64,000 nucleotides of DNA from Puniceibacterium antarcticum (GCF_002760615.1 NZ_AWWI01000176.1:48109-112108); one strand, 5' to 3'; positions 25,994 through 34,540 are shown, counted from the first letter of the stretch. The notes: generated by a model not told the origin, from the sequence alone. Numbers and translations: made by a program.

Positions 25994-26701
25994 TCAGTCA
26001 GACAGAGTCAGGGTGACGCGGTCACCGGCGAACCAGCAGAGGCCGTATTCGACCGGCCGCCCGTCGGGGTCGACGTTGATGGCGACCGAACGCAGCAGCG
26101 GATCGCCTTCGGTCAGGCGCAGGTGCAGGGCCTGAGTGGCATCGGCCAGCACCGCGCTGACCCGTGTTGAGGCGCGGGTGTAATCGGGGATTCCACATTC
26201 GGTGAGCGCAGCGGTGACCGAGCGCAGGCGTTGCAGCGCCTCGGGCAGGTGGGGCAGCGGGTCGGCGGGAAAGGCGCTGATGAACAGCGCGATGGGCTGA
26301 CCATCGGCAAGGGACAGCCCCTGAGAGACATGGACCTGTGCGCCGGGGGGCAGGGCGAGGGCCTCGGCCTCGGTCGCATCGGCGCGGCGGGTTTCGAGGG
26401 AGAGCATCTCTTTGCCCGGCAGGCGGCCGGCGGCGCGCAGGTTCTGGTGAAAGCGCACGCGTTTGCCGATGGGATAATCTGTCGGGCGCGGGGTGACAAA
26501 GACGCCCGAGCCACGGCGCGCATGGACCAGACCCTGTTCGGCGAGGTCCGCGAGGGCGCGGCGCACGGTGTGGCGGTTGACACCAAAGCGGGCGGAAAGC
26601 TCTGCCTCGGTCGGGAGCTTGTCGCCGGGGGTGTAGCGGGTGTCGGCGATGTCCTGAGTCAGGCTGGTTGCGATGGCGTGCCAGAGCGGGGTGCGGGACA
26701 T
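25994..26701 (-). CDS. phnF: PhnF-like GntR-family regulator
   Basis: This is a 235-residue HutC-subfamily GntR protein. The winged helix covers PTEAELSARFGVNRHTVRRA, and the UTRA ligand domain includes VSQGLSLADGQPIALFIS and a closing PVEYGLCWFAGDRVTLTL. The pattern is that of PhnF, which controls phosphonate genes. ATG 26701 gives the family N terminus (MSRTPLWHAIA); a longer open frame upstream is not conserved. It lies between a DUF1045 gene and the PhnM-like gene, all on the minus strand, an arrangement typical of phosphonate loci. Confidence 0.88.
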   Translation of the reverse strand: MSRTPLWHAIATSLTQDIADTRYTPGDKLPTEAELSARFGVNRHTVRRALADLAEQGLVHARRGSGVFVTPRPTDYPIGKRVRFHQNLRAAGRLPGKEMLSLETRRADATEAEALALPPGAQVHVSQGLSLADGQPIALFISAFPADPLPHLPEALQRLRSVTAALTECGIPDYTRASTRVSAVLADATQALHLRLTEGDPLLRSVAINVDPDGRPVEYGLCWFAGDRVTLTLSD

Positions 26702-26810
26702 GATGGGGCGGACCTTTGCGGCGCAGGCAGGGAGCAGAGTTGTCTGGTTGTAGGTATTTCGCCCGCCCCGGGCAAGGGGCAGGGTTTTGCGGGCCTGATC
26801 TGTTGCCGTT

Positions 26811-27497
26811 TCAGCCGAGCAGGCGGAGGCGTTCGAGTTCATGAAAGCGCCCGTCAGCGTCTTCGCCGCAGAGGGTGAGGGCGTCGATTTCGAACGGCGC
26901 GGGCAGGAGCGGGGCGAGGGGCGCGCGCAGGGCGGCGTCGATCTGCGAGAGCTGGTCGGGGGGAAGTTTGCCGCTGAGGGTGATGTGAAAGCGGAAAGCC
27001 TCCATCACATAGGGATAGCCGTAAAGGTCCAGCAGTTCGCTCTGGCGTGGATTGAGGTTGGCGGCCTTGCGGCGGGTCAGTTCCGCGTCGGTCGGGGGTG
27101 CGCGGAAGCTGTCGAGCTGCTGCACGCACTGCGCGGCGAGGTCGGACAGGGCCGTGGTGTCACCGGTCGGGGTCAGGGCGAGGAACCGGCCCAAGTGAGT
27201 GAGGGCGAGGGCGTCGAGAGTGACCTTGGGTTGGGTTGTGCAGAAGGCGGCAAAGGCGCTGTGGAGCTGGTCTGCGGTCATGCCCTCGGCGAGGCGGAAG
27301 GGCGGTTTGATCGTGGCGTGCAGGCCGTATTTGCGCGGTGTGGCGGTGATGTCATGCGCCGGGATGGGCAGGCCGGGCAGGTCCGGCGGCAGGGTTGTCT
27401 GGCCGGTGGCGGCGTCCCAGCCGAGCCATGCTGCACCGAAGCGTGCAAGCGGGCCGTCGGGCAGGGTGTAGTAGATCGCGTAGCGGGAATAGGTCAT
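26811..27497 (-). CDS. DUF1045 phosphonate-metabolism protein (2H phosphoesterase-like)
   Basis: This is a 228-residue protein of the DUF1045 family, found in phosphonate gene clusters. Two HxT/S motifs, LHATIKPPF near residue 52 and FHITLSGKL near residue 173, are those of 2H phosphoesterases, so it may open a cyclic phosphate such as the 1,2-cyclic ribose product of C-P lyase. ATG 27497 starts MTYSRYAIYY. It is first in the trio with phnF and the PhnM-like gene. No phnGHIJK genes are in the window. Confidence 0.85.
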   Translation of the reverse strand: MTYSRYAIYYTLPDGPLARFGAAWLGWDAATGQTTLPPDLPGLPIPAHDITATPRKYGLHATIKPPFRLAEGMTADQLHSAFAAFCTTQPKVTLDALALTHLGRFLALTPTGDTTALSDLAAQCVQQLDSFRAPPTDAELTRRKAANLNPRQSELLDLYGYPYVMEAFRFHITLSGKLPPDQLSQIDAALRAPLAPLLPAPFEIDALTLCGEDADGRFHELERLRLLG

Positions 27498-27596
27498 AGC
27501 GGGCCTTTGGCAGATGCGTTGGCACAGGGATGCCACAGGTGGGCGCGGGGGCCAATGGTTTGTGGCTGTGGCTGAGGGCAGAGGGGGCTGTCTGCC

Positions 27597-27650
27597 CCCA
27601 CCTGGCCTGCGGCCAGGCCCCCCGAGGATATTTTGGGGCAGATGATGCTG
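27597..27650 (+). repeat. Dispersed intergenic motif, copy 2
   Basis: A hairpin with CTGGCCTGCGGCCAG precedes GAGGATATTTTGGGGCAGAT (27624-27643) and GATG. It corresponds to copies near 18620 and 58696 and fills most of the 155-base gap between the YcaQ gene end and the DUF1045 start. Confidence 0.68.
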
Positions 27651-27652
27651 GG

Positions 27653-28861
27653 TCAGTTTGGCGGTGTGCGCATCCAGTCCGGGTGAAAAGTGATGTGGTC
27701 GAGGCTGGCAAAGCGTTGCAGGCGGGCGAGTTCGGCAGTGAGGCGTTTGTGACGGGAATCGCTCCAGCGCAGGCCCGGTTCGGGCCAGAGGGCGGTGATG
27801 GCGAGGCTTGCGGTCTTGCGGTCCGCCTTCATGTCGATGCGCCCAACGAGGCGGTCACCGTCGAGCAGCGGGAAGACGTAATAGCCGTAGCGGCGTTTGG
27901 CGGCGGGGGTGAACACCTCGATCCGGTAGTGGAAAGCGAACAGGCGCTGGGTGCGGTTGCGGTCGCGCAGGGCGGGATCAAACGGGCTGAGCACGCGCAG
28001 GCGGTTGGGGGGCGTCGGGGCCTGTTCGGCCTGTTGCAGCACATCCGGGCGGGCGAGGTGGCGGCGCAGGCTGCCATCGGCATTTGCGACGTCGATGTCG
28101 ATCAGGCTGCCTTTGGCGCGTTGCTCGGTGGCCCAGGTGCGGGCCTCGGCCGGGGTGACGGTGTCCCAGAAGGCGGCAATTTCGCCGGGGGTGGCAAAGC
28201 CGAGCCGGTCGAGGGCGGCCTCGCAGAGCCAGTTGATGCTGTCCTGCGGCGCGGGGCGGTGTCCGTGCGTGGCGGCGGGGATGACACGGCGGGTGAGGTC
28301 AAAGAATTTGCGGAAGTTTTCGCGGTGGCAGATCGCGAGATCGCCGCTGCGCCAGAGGTATTCCAGCGCGGTCTTGGACGGGTGCCAGTCCCACCAGCCG
28401 CCGGAGGAGCGTTCCTCTCCGCTGCCCACATCTGCCGAGCTGACCGGGCCGTGGGTTTCGATCTGCTGCAGGATGGTGTCGAACTTTTCCTCGAACCCGG
28501 CGCGGCGGTCGGATTTCCAGCGGGCGCGCATGGCGGTGGCGTTGCGCTGGAACCGCAGCTGCCAGTGCGGGAAAAAGTCGGTGGGGATCACGGCCGCGTC
28601 ATGGGTCCAGTGTTCGAACAGGCAGCGGTCACGTTCCAGCAGCGGGGCGAGGTTTTGCGGGCGGTACGTGGCGCGCCGCGCGAACAGGATCATGTGGTGC
28701 GCGCGTTCCAGCGTGCTGATGCTGTCGATCTGCACGAAGCCAAGGCGCTGGATCAGGGCGAGCAGATCCGCGCCCCGGGACGGGCCGGTGGGGGCCTCGG
28801 CCAGCGCGTGTTTGTGCAGGAACAGCCGCCGGGCGGCGCGGTTGTCGAGGGTCGGGATCAC
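27653..28861 (-). CDS. YcaQ-family winged-helix DNA glycosylase
   Basis: This 402-residue HTH_42 protein is related to E. coli YcaQ, which removes bulky alkylated bases and unhooks interstrand crosslinks. The catalytic QxD motif is in GFVQIDSIS (Q44, D46); ERAHHMILFAR and LFEHWTHDAAVIP are further family landmarks. The start is GTG 28861, three bases after the stop of the LacI-type regulator, with AGGG just upstream, so the two genes are likely cotranscribed. Substrate range is inferred from the family. Confidence 0.88.
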   Translation of the reverse strand: MIPTLDNRAARRLFLHKHALAEAPTGPSRGADLLALIQRLGFVQIDSISTLERAHHMILFARRATYRPQNLAPLLERDRCLFEHWTHDAAVIPTDFFPHWQLRFQRNATAMRARWKSDRRAGFEEKFDTILQQIETHGPVSSADVGSGEERSSGGWWDWHPSKTALEYLWRSGDLAICHRENFRKFFDLTRRVIPAATHGHRPAPQDSINWLCEAALDRLGFATPGEIAAFWDTVTPAEARTWATEQRAKGSLIDIDVANADGSLRRHLARPDVLQQAEQAPTPPNRLRVLSPFDPALRDRNRTQRLFAFHYRIEVFTPAAKRRYGYYVFPLLDGDRLVGRIDMKADRKTASLAITALWPEPGLRWSDSRHKRLTAELARLQRFASLDHITFHPDWMRTPPN

Positions 28862-28864
28862 GCC

Positions 28865-29890
28865 CTAGCGCCGTTTCAGCGTATCGCCATAGGTGATGGT
28901 CGGCGTGAGTTCGGTGATCTTATCATAGGGGGCGTCGGGGTTTTCGACGCGGTCGGCGATGATCTGTGCGGCCTTGGTGCCGATTTCCAGTCGGCAGGCA
29001 TCCATCGTGGCAAGCTGGCGGGGCAGGCCTTGCAGCAGTTCGACCCCGTTGAAGCCGGCAAGGCCGATCTGGCCGGGGATGTTGATGCCCTGTTCCAGGA
29101 GGTAGAGCAGCCCGCCCGCGCCGATCATGTCGTTGGAATAGTAGAGGAAGTCGAGGTCCGGGGTGCGTTCGAGCATCTCGCGTGTCATCTCGCGCCCCTT
29201 GGCGAGGGCCGATCCGCCGGAGTAGAATTCGCGGTCGGCAATTTCGATACCGCCTTTTGCCAGAGCTTCGGTGAAGCCTTCGAAGCGTTTGCGCGCGCGA
29301 TGGTCAAGTGGCATCTTGGTGCCCATGAAGCCGATGCGTTCATAGCCCGCCTTCATGATCGCCTGCGCCATCATCCGCCCCGCCCGGCGGTGCGAGATTC
29401 CGACCATGGCATCGACTGGCGTGCCGTCGACATCCATGATCTCGACCACCGGGATGCCGGAGGCCTTGAGCATGGCGCGGGACGGATCGGTGCGTTCCAG
29501 ACCGGCGATGATCACGCCGGAGGGGCGCCAGGAGAGCATTTCGTAAAGCACACGCTCTTCTTTTTCCGGTAGATAGTCGGTAACTCCGAACACCGGCTGC
29601 AGGTCTGTCTGTTCCAGCACATGGCTGATGCCGGTCATCACCTCTGGAAAGACCATGTTGGAGAGCGACGGGATGATCACCGCGACAAGGTTCACGCGCT
29701 GGCTGGCGAGCGCGCCTGCGATCTTGTTGGGCACGTAGCCAAGGGTTTTTGCCGCCTCAAGCACCTTTTCGCGGGTGGCGATCGAGACATCGCCGCGGTT
29801 GCGCAGCACGCGGCTGACGGTCATTTCGGACACGCCCGAAGCTTCGGACACGTCGCGGAGGGTGAGGGGGCGATGATCGTCGTGTGCCAA
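28865..29890 (-). CDS. LacI-family transcriptional regulator (gluconate GntR-like)
   Basis: This is a repressor of about 341 residues. The HTH is LTLRDVSEASGVSEMTVSRV, then the hinge helix VPNKIAGALASQ and a periplasmic-binding-like sugar domain. It resembles LacI-type gluconate regulators, but no sugar genes are adjacent. I place the start at TTG 29890, with AGGA 10 bases upstream, because it puts the HTH at the N terminus; longer open sequence lacks conservation. A palindrome, ACGTTAACGT, lies at 29922-29931, suited to autoregulation. It leads into the YcaQ gene. Confidence 0.85.
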   Translation of the reverse strand: MAHDDHRPLTLRDVSEASGVSEMTVSRVLRNRGDVSIATREKVLEAAKTLGYVPNKIAGALASQRVNLVAVIIPSLSNMVFPEVMTGISHVLEQTDLQPVFGVTDYLPEKEERVLYEMLSWRPSGVIIAGLERTDPSRAMLKASGIPVVEIMDVDGTPVDAMVGISHRRAGRMMAQAIMKAGYERIGFMGTKMPLDHRARKRFEGFTEALAKGGIEIADREFYSGGSALAKGREMTREMLERTPDLDFLYYSNDMIGAGGLLYLLEQGINIPGQIGLAGFNGVELLQGLPRQLATMDACRLEIGTKAAQIIADRVENPDAPYDKITELTPTITYGDTLKRR

Positions 29891-29921
29891 GGGGCAAGTG
29901 TCCTGTTGCTGGTGTTGCGTG

Positions 29922-29931
29922 ACGTTAACGT
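29922..29931. promoter_or_regulatory. Candidate LacI-type operator
   Basis: ACGTTAACGT is a perfect palindrome with a central TTAA, 31 bases upstream of the chosen regulator start, in a context GTGACGTTAACGTACT. LacI-family operators are commonly palindromes of this kind. Autoregulation is an inference. Confidence 0.45.
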
Positions 29932-30013
29932 ACTGGGTTGCGCGGGCACAAGATAATCCGTCCGCCGGGGGCGAATGCCCGGCGGGGGCATCCGGGTGCA
30001 GCGGAGGGGCGTT

Positions 30014-30113
30014 AGGGCATCCCGCCTTAAACGGGACCACCTGTTCGCTGTGTGTCGGCTGCGCCGCCAACGCGAAAAGCGATGAGTGTGTTTCAGGTGA
30101 AAGGCGAGGCGCT
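30014..30113. repeat. 100-nt palindromic element, copy A
   Basis: The element starts near GGGCATCCCGCCTTAAAC and ends GTTTCAGGTGAAAGGCGAGG-CGCT, forming a long imperfect stem. It matches copy B at 31200-31299 over its full length and copy C at 49307-49404 in architecture. It lies upstream of the tRNA-Arg gene. Confidence 0.75.
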
Positions 30114-30168
30114 ATAGGGTATTGCTGGAAGAGGGTAAGGCCTGTATATCACCGCCCAAGAGGATTGT

Positions 30169-30465
30169 GTCTGCGTAGCTCAGCTGGATAGAGCACAGGA
30201 TTCCTAGTTATAAATTGGGCGTTGCGACCGGAAACGACGCAATGGATCTGCTCAAATTCGGGGAACGCTACGGTGCGCTTGCACCTTGCCAATCCCGAGC
30301 CAAGCCCCGCAAGGGGAAGGTGTAGAGACTGGATGGGCAGCACCTAAGGACGCCATGTCTAGGGTGAAGGGACAGTCCAGACCACGAACGCCCGCAAAGG
30401 CGGCGGTGAAAGCCGAAGTGGTATGAATCCTGGGGCCGTGGGTTCGAATCCCGCCGTGGACACCA
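30169..30465 (+). tRNA. tRNA-Arg(CCU), interrupted by a group I intron
   Basis: The 5' exon (30169-30205, GTCTGCG TA GCTC...TTCCT) and 3' exon (30426-30465, ending in encoded CCA) join into a 77-nt tRNA. The acceptor stem pairs GTCTGCG with CGTGGAC with two GU pairs; the anticodon arm is CAGGA-TTCCTAA-TCCTG, giving anticodon CCU; the T arm contains GGTTCGAATCC. The intron interrupts the loop after U36. A T-rich run follows the gene. Spliced, it reads the AGG codon. Confidence 0.95.
30206..30425 (+). ncRNA. Group I self-splicing intron in tRNA-Arg(CCU)
   Basis: This 220-nt intron follows U of the 5' exon and ends in G, as group I introns require. P1 can form from CCU|AG with TTGGG (30214-30218), giving the U-G pair at the splice site. 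The core R/S elements are seen as GGTGTAGAGACTGG and AGGGACAGTCCAGACC, pairing as P7. No homing endonuclease gene is present. Introns at this site in tRNA-Arg(CCU) are known from Agrobacterium and relatives, and belong to the small bacterial tRNA group (IC3). Confidence 0.93.
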
Positions 30466-30817
30466 TCCTCTTTTTCTTCCTCAGGCGGCTGTGATGCGCG
30501 GATTTGGCGACGATCTGGATCAGGCGTTTTGCGGGCTTTTCAAGCCGAGATATGGTGATATTTCTGTCTGCGGAACCAGAGACCGCGCAGCATGCCAGAT
30601 CCCTACAGCGTCGTGACCGCTATTTTCCGTATTCTCGTAACCTCCAGCCCGGTTCGCGTGCGCGCCGCGACGCTGGTGGCGCATGGGCCGGGGCGGGATA
30701 TGGGGTGTTTTGCAGGTGGGCCTTCCGGTCATTTCCCGACCGGACTGGCGGTTCTGTTTGGTTGCGCGCGGCGGCAAGCCGCGCGGCATCTGTGGACGGC
30801 AGCAGAAAGATGACGAC
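30466..30817. other. Gene-free region after tRNA-Arg
   Basis: No protein gene is supportable in these 352 bases. It begins with a T-rich tRNA terminator (CCTCTTTTTCTTCC). Two hairpins are visible: CCGGTC-ATTTCCC-GACCGG near 30727-30745, and GCGCGGC...GCCGCGC near 30767-30785. Confidence 0.55.
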
Positions 30818-31177
30818 ATGACCCTCCTTCCCCCCGCGCTTGTGCCCATCCTGTTGTTGATCGGGTCGAATATTTTTATGACTTTCGCCTGGTACGGGCA
30901 TCTGAAATATACCGACCGCCCGATGCTTCTGGTCATCATCGTCAGCTGGTCGATTGCGTTTTTCGAATATTGCCTTGCCGTTCCTGCCAATCGGATCGGA
31001 CACGCCGTTTATTCGACTGCCGAACTCAAGGTCATGCAGGAAGTCATCACGCTGTGTGTGTTTGCGGGGTTTTCCGTGTTCTACCTTGGCGAGCGGTTGA
31101 CCCTCAATCATCTGGTCGGTTTCAGCCTGATCTGTGCGGGTGTGTTTTTCGTGTTCAAGGCCCCAATTCCGAGCTGA
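30818..31177 (+). CDS. DUF486 / DMT-family small membrane protein
   Basis: This is an inner-membrane protein of 119 residues with four predicted helices, including LVPILLLIGSNIFMTFAWYG, LLVIIVSWSIAFFEYCLAV and LVGFSLICAGVFFVFKAP. It matches the DUF486 family of single-unit DMT proteins, which resemble half of a drug/metabolite transporter. ATG 30818 gives the first helix directly; preceding open sequence contains no ribosome site. The substrate is unknown. A 100-nt palindromic repeat follows the gene. Confidence 0.85.
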   Translation: MTLLPPALVPILLLIGSNIFMTFAWYGHLKYTDRPMLLVIIVSWSIAFFEYCLAVPANRIGHAVYSTAELKVMQEVITLCVFAGFSVFYLGERLTLNHLVGFSLICAGVFFVFKAPIPS

Positions 31178-31199
31178 GCACGAGACATCGCGGACTTGA

Positions 31200-31299
31200 A
31201 GCGTCCCGCCTTAAACTTTCATCGCTTGTTCGCTGCCTGTGGGCTGCGCCTGCGACGCGAACACGCGATGAGTCTGTTTCAGGTTAAAGGTGGGACGCT
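31200..31299. repeat. 100-nt palindromic element, copy B
   Basis: AGCGTCCCGCCTTAAAC at the left end and GTTTCAGGTTAAAGGTGGGA-CGCT at the right are imperfect complements; an inner pair, CATCGCTTGTTCGC and GCGAACACGCGATG, differs at one position. The whole element folds into a single long hairpin. It shares extended identity with copy A at 30014-30113. Confidence 0.85.
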
Positions 31300-31398
31300 C
31301 CAGAAGCGTTTATTGCCTGACTTTGCCGGGATGTCCCTGGCCTCTGCCTTCGGGCGGCTGGGCAGGCAGATGGTGCCTGCCGTGGGGGCGAAAACGGA

Positions 31399-33975
31399 TC
31401 AGGCGTCGGTGCGGGAGGTGCGGCGGCGTTCGGCCTGCATCAGGGGGCGCGTTGTGGTCCAGATCTTGGGCAGGGTGTCTATTGCCGCGACCAAGCGGGC
31501 GGTGTCATGCGCCTTGGCAGCTTGTTCGACCGTGACCAGTGCTGTCCTCAGATCAAGGGCCCCCAGGGCTGCCGCGCTTCCGGCAAGGCGGTGGGCTGTG
31601 GCGGCGATCTCTGCGAGGGGATGGTGCGCATGATCGCACAGCTCATCCATGATTTCGTCGGTTTCGGTGATGAAACGGTCCAGCAGTGACTGCAGGGGTT
31701 TGACGCCAAGGGTGGCGCGCAGATCCTCCAGATAGGCGGTTGAAATCGTCTGGGACAGTTCGGGACTCTCTGGTGCCAACGTCTGTGTCTTGCCGATCTT
31801 GTGCGCCACGTGATTCGAGACGATGCGGATCAGGCCCTTCTGGGTCAGCGGCTTTGTAAGGATATCGTTCATGCCATCGTTGCGGAAAGCGGCCTGTTCT
31901 TCGGCCATCGCATTGGCGGTGAGTGCGATGATCGGGGTCTGCGACGATGGGCCTTGCCCGGCGCGGATGGCGCGCGTGGCTTCGCGCCCGTCAAGGACCG
32001 GCATGCTGATATCCATCAGGATCAGATCGAAGTGTTCGGTTTCTGCCAGATCTACCGCAATCTGCCCGTTGCGGGCCTCTGTGACCTTGTGACCGGCGGC
32101 GGTCAGCATTTCCCGGGCGACCATGCGATTGATTTCGTTGTCTTCGACCAGAAGGATGTTGCTTGCAGGGGATTTCCGTGCGCGCGCAATGCTTTGCATC
32201 ACGGCTTCTGGCGGCGCGATCGCCTTGACCGGGAAGCGGATGCAGAAGGCACTGCCTTCGCCAAGGATGCTTTCAACCTCGATGGTGCCCCCAAGCGCCT
32301 TTACGAAGCGCTGCGCGATACCCAGACCCAGACCGGTGCCACCTACTTCGCGGTCATAAGAGCTGTCGCCGGTCATGAAATCGTCAAAGATCTGGGACTG
32401 AAGTTCCGAATCCATGCCGATGCCGGTGTCGCTGATGATGAACTGAAGTTCGCACACATCAGCGGAGTCATTGATTATCTCAACCTCGACGGTGACACGG
32501 CCGTTGCGGGTGAATTTCACTGCATTGCCGACGACGTTCATCAGGATGTGCTGGATGCGGTCGCGATCCGCGCTGATCCAGTCGACCGACGGGCCGTTCC
32601 AGTTCCAGTCCAACTCTGTGTCATTGGCGATGGCGGCGCCGCTCTGGCTGTCGACGATGTCCTGCAGCAGGGCGGAGATGTTCATCGAGATGGGGCGCAG
32701 GCGCAGTTTGCCCGCGTCGTATTTGGTGATGTCCAGCACGTCCGAAATATGGCTCATCAGGAGCCGGCCAGAGGTTTCCATATTCCGGATATAGCGGAAC
32801 TGTTTTGCGCTGAGCCGGGTTTCGCGCAGCAGGGACAGATTGCCCAGAAGACCGTTGAGGGGGGTGCGAATCTCGTGGCTCATGGTGGCGAGGAAATCCG
32901 TCTTGGATTTTTCCCCCGCAACGGCGCGGTCGCGTGCGGAGACCAGATCCTGTTCGGCCTTCACCCGATGGGAAATGTCACGCAGGAAGGCGATGAAGAT
33001 CTCGCCCTCTTCGGTCATGGCGGATTGGACGGCAAATTCCAGGGGAATGATCGCGCCATTGGCGCGCTTGCCATCCATCTTAATCCGGCCCATGCCGACG
33101 ACATGCCTTTCGCCATTTTTACGCAACTGCTGCATGCCCTTGTTGTGCGCTTCGCGCAGATAGTCGGGCACGATCAGTGCGCCGACATCATTTCCGATGG
33201 CATCATTTGCCGCATAGCCGAAGATCTGTTCGGCGGCAGAGTTGAAATCACGTATCCGGCCATGAGAATCCGTGACAATGACCGCGTCCAGGGCGGTGCT
33301 CGTGACAACTTTTATTCGATCATTGATCTGCACGACTTCGCTGCGTCTGCGGATGTTCTGGATGTTGAGATTGTTGAGGTAGACGACAAGCACCACAAGC
33401 GCTGCCAGCAGAAAGGCCACGACGAGGGCCATCTGGATCAGGGTGAAAGCGATTTTGGTCCGGCGGATGTCTGAATCCTGTGCGAAGAAGACCAGCCCGG
33501 AATTTGACATCGTGCGCACACCGGCGCGTGCCTCACGTGTTATGATCAGCAGCTCGGGCAGGGCCTGAGCAAATTCTTCATCGGTGCCGTCGATCACTTG
33601 GGCGGCGCGAAAAATGAAGGCTTTCACAATCTCCAGGTTTCTGGAAAATTCAGGCAGGCTGCGCAGCCCCTCATAATTCGACGCCTGATCCAGTGTGATG
33701 ATCCGGCTGTAAAATATGTCGAATTCCTGCCTGATCTGGTCAAGATCTGGTTCCTTTCGAACCGAGGCAATGCCCAGGGCCAGCCTGTATTCCAGAAACT
33801 CCACCTCGGCCTGTGACAGGGTCCACTGCACGTTGTCCGAGTTGGCCGATGTCAGCAAACGCAAGTCCCGCACGACGTTCATTGCCAGAAGAAAAAGAAC
33901 GGACAGCCCGATAATACCAACCACCGCGCCGAGCAGCAGCTTGAACCGGGATATCTGCGTCTTCTGGATCGGCAT
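31399..33975 (-). CDS. Membrane hybrid sensor histidine kinase (PAS-HisKA-HATPase-REC-Hpt)
   Basis: This 858-residue phosphorelay kinase has two membrane helices (about residues 14-36 and 178-201) around a periplasmic sensor region of about 140 residues. A PAS domain follows (about 225-340), then HisKA with the phospho-His in FLATMSHEIRTPLNG (about H367). The ATPase shows an N box (NVVGNAVKF), DTGIGMDSE and GGTGLGLGIA. A receiver has VEDNEINR and LILMDISMPVLDG, and a C-terminal Hpt carries ATAHRLAGSAAALGA. ATG 33975 is chosen. The upstream gene encodes a secreted domain protein and probably supplies the ligand or partner. No output regulator is adjacent on this strand. Confidence 0.93.
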   Translation of the reverse strand: MPIQKTQISRFKLLLGAVVGIIGLSVLFLLAMNVVRDLRLLTSANSDNVQWTLSQAEVEFLEYRLALGIASVRKEPDLDQIRQEFDIFYSRIITLDQASNYEGLRSLPEFSRNLEIVKAFIFRAAQVIDGTDEEFAQALPELLIITREARAGVRTMSNSGLVFFAQDSDIRRTKIAFTLIQMALVVAFLLAALVVLVVYLNNLNIQNIRRRSEVVQINDRIKVVTSTALDAVIVTDSHGRIRDFNSAAEQIFGYAANDAIGNDVGALIVPDYLREAHNKGMQQLRKNGERHVVGMGRIKMDGKRANGAIIPLEFAVQSAMTEEGEIFIAFLRDISHRVKAEQDLVSARDRAVAGEKSKTDFLATMSHEIRTPLNGLLGNLSLLRETRLSAKQFRYIRNMETSGRLLMSHISDVLDITKYDAGKLRLRPISMNISALLQDIVDSQSGAAIANDTELDWNWNGPSVDWISADRDRIQHILMNVVGNAVKFTRNGRVTVEVEIINDSADVCELQFIISDTGIGMDSELQSQIFDDFMTGDSSYDREVGGTGLGLGIAQRFVKALGGTIEVESILGEGSAFCIRFPVKAIAPPEAVMQSIARARKSPASNILLVEDNEINRMVAREMLTAAGHKVTEARNGQIAVDLAETEHFDLILMDISMPVLDGREATRAIRAGQGPSSQTPIIALTANAMAEEQAAFRNDGMNDILTKPLTQKGLIRIVSNHVAHKIGKTQTLAPESPELSQTISTAYLEDLRATLGVKPLQSLLDRFITETDEIMDELCDHAHHPLAEIAATAHRLAGSAAALGALDLRTALVTVEQAAKAHDTARLVAAIDTLPKIWTTTRPLMQAERRRTSRTDA

Positions 33976-34033
33976 CACAAAGTGCTCTTGCTAAAATAAA
34001 GGACACCCGGCGTGGGGCCGGGTGGCGTCGGGC

Positions 34034-34540
34034 TTACTTCAGAGCCGTGATACGGTCGAGTTGCCAGATGCTGCGGGAGTAGATCACTTCGGTTCTGTAG
34101 TTCGCATTCAGATCATACGGATATACGAGCCACAGCGGACCCTTGTCGCGCAGGGTCATTGTGCGACCGTCCATTTCATAGGCCAGTATAGGGCCGTTCT
34201 GGACAGCGTCGGAGATCGGGATGTCGATGGCATAATCGTTGACGGCCGTCGCACGCAGCGTTTCGCCTTCGATGCCGAGGCTTTCGACCAGAACGTTCAA
34301 GGGGACGCCCTTGAAGCTGCGCGTGCCCTTGGTCCAGATTGTCGAGGTGCTGAATGTCGTGCTGTCCATGGCGTTGAGCATGGCCAGATCGAACTGTGCG
34401 GTGTCGTCTACATTTGTGACATCAATGTCCCCGGAAACGGTCAGGATGACCGGTCCTGCAGGTGCGGGAAGAGCCTGGGCCGTGGCAGCGATGGCAGTGA
34501 AAACTGTCATGACAACGGCGTAAAATAGTGCTCGGTTCAT
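34034..34540 (-). CDS. Secreted molybdopterin-oxidoreductase-like domain protein
   Basis: The protein (168 residues) has a signal peptide ending TAIAATAQA and one domain resembling the oxidoreductase molybdopterin-binding fold: ILTVSGDIDVTN, then FKGVPLNVLVESLGI, and GPLWLVYPYDL. It contains no cysteine at all, so the usual molybdenum-ligating Cys is missing. It ends 58 bases before the hybrid kinase gene on the same strand. I infer a periplasmic sensing or structural partner for that kinase rather than an enzyme. Confidence 0.78.
   Translation of the reverse strand: MNRALFYAVVMTVFTAIAATAQALPAPAGPVILTVSGDIDVTNVDDTAQFDLAMLNAMDSTTFSTSTIWTKGTRSFKGVPLNVLVESLGIEGETLRATAVNDYAIDIPISDAVQNGPILAYEMDGRTMTLRDKGPLWLVYPYDLNANYRTEVIYSRSIWQLDRITALK

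Noticed and set aside
27530..29572. Long plus-strand open frame opposite the YcaQ and LacI genes
   Set aside because: It spans two clear minus-strand genes with known motifs and has no domain of its own.
30169..30465. A tRNA-anchored integrated element
   Set aside because: The interruption is a group I intron within the tRNA; no integrase or repeated tRNA 3' end lies nearby.
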